A stretch of 64,000 nt of DNA, from positions 3,136,527 through 3,200,526 of the forward strand of contig FP929140.1 of the NCBI GenBank assembly GCA_000198515.1, given 5' to 3'. This DNA comes from a gamma proteobacterium HdN1. Lineage in GTDB: Bacteria; Pseudomonadota; Gammaproteobacteria; Pseudomonadales; Ketobacteraceae. The notes beneath the pieces were generated by a model. It did no database searches and was not told where the DNA came from. It was given only the letters and a program-made list of their open reading frames with translations. Made by a program: the position numbers and the translations under genes. Shown here in pieces: positions 27,095-36,881 of this stretch (the first letter of the stretch is position 1; every line of letters starts with the position of its first letter).

Positions 27095-28078
27095 TTATCC
27101 TTGGGATTGGGGTTGCAGGGCGCTCCACGCATTTTGGCTGCGTTTTTCGCGTGCGCTTCTGGCAACGTTGAGAAGGGGAGCGTCTCGGGTAAAGCGTGCT
27201 GCAAATTCGCCATCTTGTAGGATCAGCGCGCGATGCTGTTCGAGCATGGTTTTCTGAAGGGACATTGCGCCACCAAGCGCGAGGTGTGTAGCCCGCTGTG
27301 TGGGCGGCAGCGAAGCGATGCTAAGCCAGTGGGTGGCAAGGCTAAACCATGGTTCGATGGCGTCCTCTGGCCAATGTCTGCGGATGGCTTGGCCAAGCAG
27401 CAGGCCGCAGGTGGCGGCAGCAACGTGCGTATCTTCCAGCGTCCGAAAGGGTTTGACGTATTCAGTGTACGCATCCCCTGGCAGAAGGTCGCGCATTGCG
27501 CCGTTGACGTGGTCGAATTGCACTTGGGCGTGGCTGATTTCGGGTGCAAAAGGAAGCGCAGGTAAGGGGGTGAACGTAATGCCGGGGCTGTTGCGTTCTA
27601 CGCCGGCTAGCACCAGCGCGTTACGCCCATTGATTTCGCCCCTACTCGCGACTACCCAGAGCCACTGGGCATGGTCTGCAAGGGTAACAAAGGATTTGCT
27701 TCCAGTGAGCGTGAACGCGTTCGCCGTAATTTCAATCTTTGTCTGGATTTGGCGTGGACGGTTGCCAGCGGCTTCAGTGACGCAGAAAGCTGCAGGGGCA
27801 GAGAGTGGATTTGCTCGGTCAGGATGTACGGCTTCCGGCAGCAAGCGCTGAAGTGCCGCGATATAGCCACCGGCAAAGGCATAGCCGATGCGGTCGGCGC
27901 AGAGTCCGGCAATCAGGCTGGCGGCGAGAGTCGGCTGGCTCACGTGCGCTAACGACCGGCTTGCCAGCTGTGAAAGTACCTGCTGCCAGTGCGAATGCCA
28001 GTGAGGGAAGTCTGCTACAGATGTTGGGCGGCTGTGCGCAATTTCTACGAAGGAGGGGGCTAGCGTGATAATATCCAT
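27095..28078 (-). CDS. Acyl-CoA dehydrogenase-like flavoprotein
   Basis: The 327-residue protein has an acyl-CoA dehydrogenase-like layout: an alpha domain, then AAFCVTEAAGN matching the FAD-contacting CxTEp motif, a beta-barrel with KSFVTLADHAQWLWVVA, and a shortened C-terminal helical domain. It is smaller than typical 380-residue enzymes and I cannot place the catalytic glutamate, so activity is uncertain. The ATG at 28078 (MDIITLAPS) is chosen over the open frame to 28231. It is four bases upstream of moxR and cotranscribed with it. Confidence 0.75.
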   Translation of the reverse strand: MDIITLAPSFVEIAHSRPTSVADFPHWHSHWQQVLSQLASRSLAHVSQPTLAASLIAGLCADRIGYAFAGGYIAALQRLLPEAVHPDRANPLSAPAAFCVTEAAGNRPRQIQTKIEITANAFTLTGSKSFVTLADHAQWLWVVASRGEINGRNALVLAGVERNSPGITFTPLPALPFAPEISHAQVQFDHVNGAMRDLLPGDAYTEYVKPFRTLEDTHVAAATCGLLLGQAIRRHWPEDAIEPWFSLATHWLSIASLPPTQRATHLALGGAMSLQKTMLEQHRALILQDGEFAARFTRDAPLLNVARSAREKRSQNAWSALQPQSQG

Positions 28079-28194
28079 ACGGTCTATGTTCGCCTTTTGA
28101 CGCGCGCTTGTGAAGATGCTTGCGCGTGCTTGTGGGTGTAATATAGCCTGTTTACCCTTAGGGAATGGCCTGATTTTTCGTGTGGAGTGAATTG

Positions 28195-28524
28195 ATGAAG
28201 CGTTTTTTTCTGGTGGCAACTCTGACAGCAACTAGCATTCTGACGGTTGGATGTACTTGGGTCAAACCTACCACGGGTGGAGAACGCGTGGTGGTGGTGA
28301 CGCCTGAGCAAGCGAATCTGTGTGAAAAGCTGGGGCAGACACGTGTTACGACGCAGTCGAAGGTCGGGATTTTTGCGCGCAATGACTCGAAGGTTGACGA
28401 GGAGCTGGTCACGATGGCGCGTAATTCTGCTGCGGACATGGGTGGAAATGCGATACTACCGCTTACTCGCCCCTCACCAGAAGGGCGGCAAACGTTCGCG
28501 ATTTTACGGTGCGATGGGTTTTAG
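28195..28524 (+). CDS. DUF4156 lipoprotein
   Basis: A 109-residue lipoprotein with lipobox LTVGC (Cys20) and the DUF4156 pattern: VVVVTPEQANLCEKLGQT, then a NDSKVDEELVTMARNSAADMGGNAI segment typical of this family, ending in a cysteine-containing ILRCDGF. The function is unknown. The ATG at 28195 has GGAG upstream. Divergent from the acyl-CoA dehydrogenase-like gene. Confidence 0.82.
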   Translation: MKRFFLVATLTATSILTVGCTWVKPTTGGERVVVVTPEQANLCEKLGQTRVTTQSKVGIFARNDSKVDEELVTMARNSAADMGGNAILPLTRPSPEGRQTFAILRCDGF

Positions 28525-28579
28525 GGGGCGATCAGTACGCGCCAATCCCCTTGCGCTGATTTGAACCGTGTGCGGGCGC

Positions 28580-29239
28580 TTAAAAGAACGCCGAAAGCCC
28601 CGCACGCATTTCTAAGTTTTTAGTGCGGCCGCCCTCTGCGCTGTTGCCGTCAAAAATGGATGCGCGGCTGTCGATGCGGAAGGATAGCCAATCGTTGAGC
28701 AGGATTCGGTAGCCAGCACCTGCATGAAAGGCCGCTTGGCGATCGTCTAGGTAATCCACTGAACCTAAGCCACCGATCAGATAAACGGCGGTATTAAGGG
28801 TGCGGCCTTTGCCGATAAATAACTCGCCTGGCAATACATTCCAGCCCAGCGACAAATCGTAGCGAGTGAGTGTATCGCTGCCGCTTAAGGTCTCGCCGAC
28901 CTCCGAGGCCATATCGCGCAGTTTTGAACTCTGTATCGCAATCCTGCTCGCGCTGAGTTCAAAGAAAAAGTCTTCGCTGGCATGCCAAGCAAGCCCTAAG
29001 CCCAGCATATTGTTCGTGCCCAAACGTTCAGTGGCCATTTGGCCGAAGAAAGCACCCACTTCGAAGTTTTCGCTGTCGATTGCGTCTTCTTGGAATTCGG
29101 TGCGAATGATTTGCGGCTCATAGCCCGGCTCTTGCGCGGTTGCAATGCTGTCCTCTGCGTAGGCAGATTGTGGCTGAAGGCCTGCAGCCCCTCCCGCAAT
29201 GGCTGTAATCAGAAGAACACGGAGAAGCCGGCTTTCCAT
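28580..29239 (-). CDS. Outer-membrane beta-barrel protein
   Basis: A 219-residue protein with a signal peptide (cleavage near AYA at about 25) and alternating hydrophobic strands ending in a C-terminal phenylalanine (LSAFF), the outer-membrane insertion signal. Strands such as GLGLAWHASEDFFFELSASR and YRILLNDWLSFRIDSR are typical of small OmpA/OmpW-like barrels with a myxococcal-type OMP domain. It overlaps the gene upstream by 31 bases. The open frame extends to 29452, but the first 71 codons are antisense-like and lack a signal peptide. Confidence 0.75.
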   Translation of the reverse strand: MESRLLRVLLITAIAGGAAGLQPQSAYAEDSIATAQEPGYEPQIIRTEFQEDAIDSENFEVGAFFGQMATERLGTNNMLGLGLAWHASEDFFFELSASRIAIQSSKLRDMASEVGETLSGSDTLTRYDLSLGWNVLPGELFIGKGRTLNTAVYLIGGLGSVDYLDDRQAAFHAGAGYRILLNDWLSFRIDSRASIFDGNSAEGGRTKNLEMRAGLSAFF

Positions 29240-30132
29240 TCGTTGATTTCCTCGTTGTGATTGTCGTGATCGTCGAGCAGTTGGTGGTAACGATAGTCCA
29301 GCCGGAATAATAGCTGCTCCATCACAGGAACCGTTATTCCTGTTTGGACGTGGTAGGCTTTGTCGCTGTGACCTTGATCGACGCCCGCGATGCTGTTGGG
29401 CGTTAAGTGAAGGTTGCCAAATCCGACGCCGATGTACGGCGACATCCGCCATAGCGGTTTTAGCCTGTACTGAAGCCCGAGCGTGATCAAGCGATTGTCT
29501 GAGGCGCCGCTGCTGTTCTCCGCGATGCCACCTTCAATCGAGATCGCTGGCAGAATAAAATAATTAACGTGTAGACTGCCTGCCAATGTGCTGTCTAGTT
29601 GCCCCACAGACATGCCGAACTCAGCGTTGTGTGCGCTATAGCCGGCTGCCGGTTGAAGGAATGGGCTTGGCGGCGTAAGCGTTGCTGCGCCGCGTTGGGA
29701 GGTACCGATCTGGGCGAGTTGGCTTGCGTGGGCCCAGCCGCGTACGCCGCGCTCGGTTTGCACCAGATACCAGCTTGTGCGGCTTTTGAGAATTTCAATG
29801 CGCTCCCCATGCACTACGCTCTGCCTTACTGGATAATTGCGCCCAGGGCCGGTGTGCAAGTCCAAGTAAGTGGCGCGGATTTCAACGGTGGGATGTGGTG
29901 CCGGATGTGCTATTGTCAGCCCCTCAGAAGCTGTCAGCCCCTCAGAAGCCGGCCCATCCAATGTTTCGGTAGTGTCGGCGTAGGTGGGTGCGGCCATAAA
30001 AAGCAGCGTGGCGCAGAGCAGCGACGAGGTGCGGAGCAGCAACCCGCAGGAGTGCGCGTTGTTGCTTGATTTTGTGCAGCTTTGAGCGAACGGTTTGTCA
30101 CGAACAGAAAAGATAACGCGGGTTTCTCTCAT
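29209..30132 (-). CDS. SH3b-domain outer-membrane beta-barrel protein
   Basis: A 307-residue exported protein. After a signal peptide ending near YA, a linker holds an in-frame duplication (ASEGLT twice). Next come a bacterial SH3 domain (about 85-145: LDLHTGPGRNYPV, WYLVQTERGVRGWA) and a C-terminal beta-barrel ending FSVFF. SH3b domains often bind peptidoglycan, so the protein may tie wall and outer membrane together. The barrel resembles that of the next gene, suggesting duplication. The start is uncertain; I use the ATG at 30132, and the frame is open to 30240. Confidence 0.75.
   Translation of the reverse strand: MRETRVIFSVRDKPFAQSCTKSSNNAHSCGLLLRTSSLLCATLLFMAAPTYADTTETLDGPASEGLTASEGLTIAHPAPHPTVEIRATYLDLHTGPGRNYPVRQSVVHGERIEILKSRTSWYLVQTERGVRGWAHASQLAQIGTSQRGAATLTPPSPFLQPAAGYSAHNAEFGMSVGQLDSTLAGSLHVNYFILPAISIEGGIAENSSGASDNRLITLGLQYRLKPLWRMSPYIGVGFGNLHLTPNSIAGVDQGHSDKAYHVQTGITVPVMEQLLFRLDYRYHQLLDDHDNHNEEINEWKAGFSVFF
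29915..29950 (+). repeat. 18-bp tandem duplication inside the SH3b gene
   Basis: GTCAGCCCCTCAGAAGCT at 29915-29932 is repeated at 29933-29950 with one change. It is in frame and doubles TASEGL/ASEGLT in the linker. Confidence 0.92.
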
Positions 30133-30404
30133 CGGTGGACTGCCAGACGGAAATGGCTGCCTGTCGAGGCAGGATCGGAAACAGCTCGCTCTCAAAGATA
30201 GGAACGATTCAGCCAAGGAGTATTCTATAAGTGATGGCAAAGTTCAACTGCGTATGCCTGCCTTGTGTCGCATATCCATCAAACTGTCAGCGTTTTACAA
30301 CAAGCTGGGCTATTCTTTTAGCGTGCACGGCACTTCAGCCCCTATTCGCATGGTGCGCTCTTGCAGGCTCGGTGCGAACTCGCAGTTTACTGGGATTTTC
30401 TATA

Positions 30405-32972
<2,568 letters not shown>

Positions 32973-33034
32973 GTGACCTTGCAAGATTTACGTTCCTAAA
33001 AGACGAGCTGCCACAATATGCGGGTGAGGTTGTG

Positions 33035-34105
33035 CTAGGGTGCGATTAATTGATCGACATAGCTTTTGATGTTTAGCCGCGCGTCGTCATCAATCCCGGT
33101 GAACTCCATGCCTGCTCGGTAGCCGTGTGGGCCTGCGTGGCACTGGAGGATGCGCGCGTAGACCGCTCGCGTTTCTTGGCTGAGCGGATTGGTGCTGAGC
33201 TGTAAGCGAATTTCCGAAAACGGCGCAAGATAAACGGGAATATTCGCCAACAGCCCGTGATAACCCAGATCAATTACGCGCCCTGTCCAGTTTTTTTGCA
33301 GGATTCGTTTTTCTTCCATCTGCTGGAATATAAAAGGGATTTCAACCATCACGCGGGGGCTTTTGCGCAGTGTTCGGCGGGGCACGATCAGTTCTTGCGG
33401 GCGGTGGGTGGCGAGCAGTTCATACATGCGTACAGGTAGCTGTTTGCCTTTTAGGTGGACAAGGTTCGGATCGCCAACTTCTACGTGATCTTGGACCAAG
33501 TGATAGGTTGCGTCGCCCAATAGGATTTGGCCGCGCAAGGATTGTGCTTCGATGCGTGAAGCAAGGTTGACCGCATCGCCAATGACGGTAAATTCTCGGT
33601 AGATCTGTGAGCCTAGGTGGGCTGCCACGACCTCTCCGGTGTTAATACCGATTCCCATAAAGAGCTCTGGCAGACCCATTTCTCGGTTCGCGGAGTTTAG
33701 GTTGTCCATGGCGAGCTGCATTTCGACCGCGCAGGCAAGGGCGCGAGTGGCGTCGCTCGGCTGGTGTAGCGCCAGCCCGAACATGGCGAGAATGGAGTCG
33801 CCCATGAATTTATCAATGCGGCCGCCATGATAGTGGATGATCTGGCACATGCGGGCAAGGTAGCGGTTCAGCAACTCGACCATTTCTAGGCTGGTATGCT
33901 TTTCGGTAAGTGCGGTGAAGCCACGCAGATCGGAAATCAGCAGCGTTACGAACTTTTGCTGCGGCATTACGATTTGGCTACTCGGTGTATCGCCAAGCGC
34001 TCGTTCAATCTGGTTTCTTAGCTCAAGTCGCTGCTGTGCGTCTAGTGAAGGCAGTAGCTGTTGCAACTCTTCGCTGATTCGCCCTATGGCGTCGGGTATG
34101 TCCAT
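33035..34105 (-). CDS. Class III nucleotide cyclase fused to a PilZ domain
   Basis: A 356-residue cytosolic protein. After a short helical lead, the cyclase domain (about 50-235) has both metal-binding aspartates (LISDLRGFTALTE, KFMGDSILAMFG) with the lysine that favours adenine, and the transition-state Asn and Arg in IGDAVNLASRIE. The PilZ domain (about 250-355) has an RKSPR arginine motif, but the second motif reads DLGYHG instead of D/N-x-S-x-x-G, so c-di-GMP binding may be weakened. The architecture suggests cAMP synthesis tuned by c-di-GMP. It is convergent with the hybrid kinase gene. Confidence 0.88.
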   Translation of the reverse strand: MDIPDAIGRISEELQQLLPSLDAQQRLELRNQIERALGDTPSSQIVMPQQKFVTLLISDLRGFTALTEKHTSLEMVELLNRYLARMCQIIHYHGGRIDKFMGDSILAMFGLALHQPSDATRALACAVEMQLAMDNLNSANREMGLPELFMGIGINTGEVVAAHLGSQIYREFTVIGDAVNLASRIEAQSLRGQILLGDATYHLVQDHVEVGDPNLVHLKGKQLPVRMYELLATHRPQELIVPRRTLRKSPRVMVEIPFIFQQMEEKRILQKNWTGRVIDLGYHGLLANIPVYLAPFSEIRLQLSTNPLSQETRAVYARILQCHAGPHGYRAGMEFTGIDDDARLNIKSYVDQLIAP

Positions 34106-34201
34106 TCTTCGTTCTCGCTGGCTCGTGGACTGCGGTGTTCTATAAGTAAAGCCCGAGTTGGCGAAGTTGCCTATTTCTTCGTGGAATGGCTGCTTCTTGT
34201 G

Positions 34202-34240
34202 TAGCGCCGATCTGCGGCAAGTCGAAGCAGATCGGCGCTA
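34202..34240 (-). terminator. 14-bp-stem hairpin after the DUF3365 gene
   Basis: Arms 34202-34215 and 34227-34240 are exact reverse complements around an 11-base loop, nine bases past the DUF3365 gene's stop. There is no clear T-run, so it may be a factor-assisted terminator or a message stabiliser. Confidence 0.6.
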
Positions 34241-34248
34241 GCGAGTGG

Positions 34249-34974
34249 CTAGATGGATTTTTTCAAGGTGATGGCGCCACGGATTTCGCCGAGCTGGTAG
34301 CCGGTAGCTTTGTCGTTGGGGTAGAGCGTTTGGAGTTTTGCTTTGACCGCAGGGCTTAACTGATCGCTTGGGCCGTGGCAGTTCATGCAGACGGCGCCGG
34401 TGGGGAGGGCCTTCATGTAGCGGTAGTAGGTTTGGTTGCCCACTTGCACGATCTCTGCGCGCTCCAGTGTGGCGGGTGCTACGCCAGCTTTCGCCTGTGC
34501 GTCAAAATCTTCCAGCGCCAGACGTTCCCACTCGTCGGGGGTGGCATTTGGGTTGCGGTTTTTCAGGCTGACGCGGCGAATGTTCCAGCCCATTTTTTCG
34601 GAGGCTTGTTTCGCCATCTGCGGTGCCTTTTGGCTGCAGACTTCAACGGCGCCAGCGGGGCCGCCCTTTTCAATTTCTTCGGTGAGCATGGCGAGCAGGC
34701 GAGCCGGAACTAGGGTGGCTATGTTGCGTGCTTCGCCAAGCAAGGCGACATCAGGTGTGGTTGTGGGTGCGGTTGCGTTGGTATTGGTGCTGCTGCTCGT
34801 TTTTTCTGGGCTTGTGGGTGCCTGAGTATCGGCTGCCTGTACTGTGGCAAGGGGAAAGGCTGCTAATGTGGCGCAGACAAGCAACGCTTGCGTGCCTTTT
34901 TTTGTGCGTTGGCGCGTGTTTGAATCGTAGGTGCTGCGTAGCGTGGCAGAGCGTGAGGATTGATCGGGCTTCAC
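34249..34974 (-). CDS. DUF3365 (Tll0287-like) exported heme protein
   Basis: A 241-residue exported protein with a signal peptide ending near VQA|AD, a Ser/Thr-rich linker (about 50-75), and a DUF3365 domain: GGPAGAVEVCSQKAP, then a CMNCH c-type heme motif near residue 196, then YQLGEIRGAITL. DUF3365 domains hold a heme and occur as stand-alone periplasmic proteins or sensor domains. It may act in redox sensing or electron transfer; the partner is unknown. Confidence 0.85.
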   Translation of the reverse strand: MKPDQSSRSATLRSTYDSNTRQRTKKGTQALLVCATLAAFPLATVQAADTQAPTSPEKTSSSTNTNATAPTTTPDVALLGEARNIATLVPARLLAMLTEEIEKGGPAGAVEVCSQKAPQMAKQASEKMGWNIRRVSLKNRNPNATPDEWERLALEDFDAQAKAGVAPATLERAEIVQVGNQTYYRYMKALPTGAVCMNCHGPSDQLSPAVKAKLQTLYPNDKATGYQLGEIRGAITLKKSI

Positions 34975-35065
34975 GGCAGGGCTTCCTGTGGGTAAGAGAA
35001 TGCAGGTAACCCGATCATAACCGGCTTTGCCAGAGGCTAGCCAGCGTCTCAGAGATGAGGAGCAG

Positions 35066-35090
35066 TCGCCCCACCGTGCTGGCGGGGCGA
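35066..35090 (+). repeat. Imperfect GC-rich hairpin
   Basis: TCGCCCC at 35066-35072 pairs with GGGGCGA at 35084-35090, with two further base pairs inside past a mismatch. It lies between the DUF3365 gene and the insertion element and directly precedes the 17-bp tandem array. Confidence 0.5.
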
Positions 35091-35138
35091 TTGCCTTCGA
35101 AGAACGATTGCCTTCGAAGAACGATTGCTTCTAGAGAG
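35088..35138 (+). repeat. 17-bp tandem repeat, three copies
   Basis: CGATTGCCTTCGAAGAA at 35088-35104 is repeated identically at 35105-35121. A third, degenerate copy follows at 35122-35138. The array ends about 20 bases before the left end of the IS200/IS605 element. Confidence 0.9.
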
Positions 35139-35193
35139 CGATTATCTGCCGGCGCGAAAAACCCTGTCCCTCAGGGCAGGGATGGATAGCGCA

Positions 35194-35210
35194 GGCCGCT
35201 GAAAGCGGCC
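35194..35210 (-). repeat. Left-end hairpin of the IS element
   Basis: GGCCGCT at 35194-35200 and AGCGGCC at 35204-35210 form a perfect 7-bp stem with a GAA loop, 12 bases beyond the tnpA stop. This fits a subterminal DNA hairpin recognised by TnpA, or a tnpA terminator. Confidence 0.65.
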
Positions 35211-35221
35211 ATGTCTTTTGG

Positions 35222-35638
35222 CTATTCTGGCGTCCTTTGTTGTTCGATATATTGGCGTATAACATCAATGGGCGCACCGCCACAGCTCCCCGCAAAATAA
35301 CTGGGTGACCATAATGCGCCGTCCCATAGTTTTTTCCTGATGCTTGGGTAATTCTTCTTGCGAATGACCCGGCTCGATACACCCTTGAGGCTATTCACCA
35401 GCTTTGAGACAGACACTTTCGGCGGGTAGTTCACCAACAGGTGGACGTGATCGTCCTCGCCATCGAATTCCACCAGCTCTGCCTCAAAGTCCGTGCAAAC
35501 ACCTGAGAATGTTTCGCGCAAGTCGGCCAATATTTCTTTTGTGAACACGCCACGCCGGTACTTCGTCACGAAGACCAAATGCACGTGTATTTTGAAAACA
35601 CAGTTTCTACCGTGTCTAATGTCGTTGTTTTCTCTCAT
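35222..35638 (-). CDS. tnpA: IS200-type Y1 transposase TnpA
   Basis: A 138-residue single-strand transposase of the HUH superfamily. The HUH motif is HVH (64-66) in EDDHVHLLVNYPP, and the nucleophilic tyrosine is Tyr130 in VIRQYIEQQ. The family's FVTKYRRGVF and LWDGALWSPSYFAGSCGG segments are present. The start is the ATG at 35638 (MRENNDIRHG); the open frame to 35701 would overlap tnpB. The protein appears intact. Confidence 0.95.
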   Translation of the reverse strand: MRENNDIRHGRNCVFKIHVHLVFVTKYRRGVFTKEILADLRETFSGVCTDFEAELVEFDGEDDHVHLLVNYPPKVSVSKLVNSLKGVSSRVIRKKNYPSIRKKLWDGALWSPSYFAGSCGGAPIDVIRQYIEQQRTPE

Positions 35639-35660
35639 AGACCAAAGTATATTGGAGTCT

Positions 35661-36716
35661 ATGGCAAATACCAAGACCCTGAAAGTCCGCATCAAAGACA
35701 AGCACGTACCATTACTGAATGAGATGGCACGGTCGGTGAATTTTGTCTGGAATTACGTGAACGCGCTGTCGTCGCGGGCGATCCGGGAGCGCGGGCAATT
35801 CCTGTCTGAATACGATCTGCATCCCTACACAAAGGGCGCAGGAAAAGAGCTGGGCTTGCATAGCCAAACCTTACAGTGCATCAGCAAGGAATACGTTACC
35901 CGTCGCAAGCAATTCAAGAAGACCCGGTTAAACTGGCGGCGTTCAGGCGGTGCAAAGCGTTCGTTGGGTTGGATGCCCGTCAATACCGGCGCGGCGTCGT
36001 GGAAAAATGGGCAGGTTTACCACGCGGGCCATTACTTCAAAGTGTGGGATTCCTACGGCTTGTCGCAATACAAATTCCGCACGGCCAGTTTCAATGAGGA
36101 TGCACGCGGGCGCTGGTATTTTAACGTGGTCGTTGAAGTGGCAGCGAAGCCCACACAAGGCACGGGGGCGGTCGGCATCGATCTTGGATTAAAAGACGCG
36201 GCGACCACCTCACTCGGCGAAAAACTGGAAAGCAAGCACTACCGCCGCTTAGAAAACGCATTAGGTATCGCGCAGCGGGCGAATAACCGCAAGCGAGTGA
36301 AAGCCATTCACGCCAAGATTAAAAACAAACGCAAGGACGATATCCACCAATTCAGTCGCCAGTTGGTCAACACCAATGCGGCGATCTTCGTTGGCAATGT
36401 GCAACCCAAGCCGCTTACCAAAACCAAAATGGCGAAATCCGTTTTGGATGCGGGCTGGGAGATGCTGAAAACCATGCTGGAATACAAGTGCAATCATGCA
36501 GGCGTGGTGTTCGAAGAAGTCAACGAAGCCTATACCACCCAAGTCTGTTCGTGTTGCGGCTGCCTAAGCCAAAACAGTCCGAAAGGTAGAGCAGGCTTGC
36601 GAATAAGAGAATGGACGTGTGAGTGCGGTATCACTCACGACCGCGACGTTAACGCGGCGCGTAATATTCTCGCGGCGGGGCATCGCCGTCTAGCGGTAGG
36701 AATTCCCCTGCTTTAG
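35661..36716 (+). CDS. tnpB: TnpB RNA-guided nuclease with a rearranged RuvC-II glutamate
   Basis: A 351-residue TnpB, ancestor-type of Cas12. RuvC-I Asp174 is in GIDLGLKD, the zinc finger begins CSCC (296-299), and RuvC-III Asp329 is in HDRDVNAARNI. At the place where the canonical catalytic Glu sits (the I-V-E-D-L type motif) this protein reads IFVGNV, with Gly245. A different acidic cluster, VFEEVNEAYTTQ (Glu285, Glu286, Glu289), follows just before the zinc finger. I recall TnpB clades with such relocated active sites, so it may still cut. The ATG at 35661 has GGAG upstream. The guide RNA would come from the gene's 3' end and the right end. Confidence 0.92.
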   Translation: MANTKTLKVRIKDKHVPLLNEMARSVNFVWNYVNALSSRAIRERGQFLSEYDLHPYTKGAGKELGLHSQTLQCISKEYVTRRKQFKKTRLNWRRSGGAKRSLGWMPVNTGAASWKNGQVYHAGHYFKVWDSYGLSQYKFRTASFNEDARGRWYFNVVVEVAAKPTQGTGAVGIDLGLKDAATTSLGEKLESKHYRRLENALGIAQRANNRKRVKAIHAKIKNKRKDDIHQFSRQLVNTNAAIFVGNVQPKPLTKTKMAKSVLDAGWEMLKTMLEYKCNHAGVVFEEVNEAYTTQVCSCCGCLSQNSPKGRAGLRIREWTCECGITHDRDVNAARNILAAGHRRLAVGIPLL

Positions 36717-36733
36717 CGGGGGGAGGATGTCAA
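36580..36733 (+). ncRNA. Putative omega/reRNA region at the tnpB 3' end
   Basis: TnpB guide RNAs are normally processed from the 3' part of tnpB through the element's right end, with the guide lying just outside. Here the right-end hairpin (36705-36721) overlaps the stop codon, as expected for the RNA scaffold. The 5' boundary is a guess; only the position and hairpin are seen. Confidence 0.4.
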
Positions 36734-36776
36734 TAGTAGGGCACGCGCATAGAGACGCGAGCGACGCAATCCTACT

Positions 36777-36807
36777 ACCAATGCCAGCGGGTAGGGCTGG
36801 CATTGGT
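36777..36807 (-). terminator. Perfect 12-bp-stem hairpin downstream of gabD
   Basis: Arms 36777-36788 and 36796-36807 are exact reverse complements with a 7-base loop. It lies 75 bases past the gabD stop and between it and the IS element. No T-run is seen. Confidence 0.55.
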
Positions 36808-36881
36808 GACCAATGGTGTTGTCAGTTGAGCCAAGTGTTGTCAGGCAGACTAGGTGCTGTGGCGGGTGAAGGCTTGAACGG

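Larger units (their letters stand above)
35155..36733. mobile_element. IS200/IS605-family element with divergent tnpA and tnpB
   Basis: The element holds tnpA (minus) and tnpB (plus) transcribed away from each other. Subterminal hairpins lie at both ends: a CCCTG-rich imperfect stem at about 35161-35180 and a perfect 7-bp stem at 35194-35210 on the left, and a CCCC-GC/GC-GGGG stem at 35705-equivalent position 36705-36721 on the right, overlapping the tnpB stop. The right end resembles the GAGGATGTCAA terminus of this family. Exact boundaries are estimates, since these elements make no target duplication. Both genes look full length, so it may be mobile. Confidence 0.8.
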
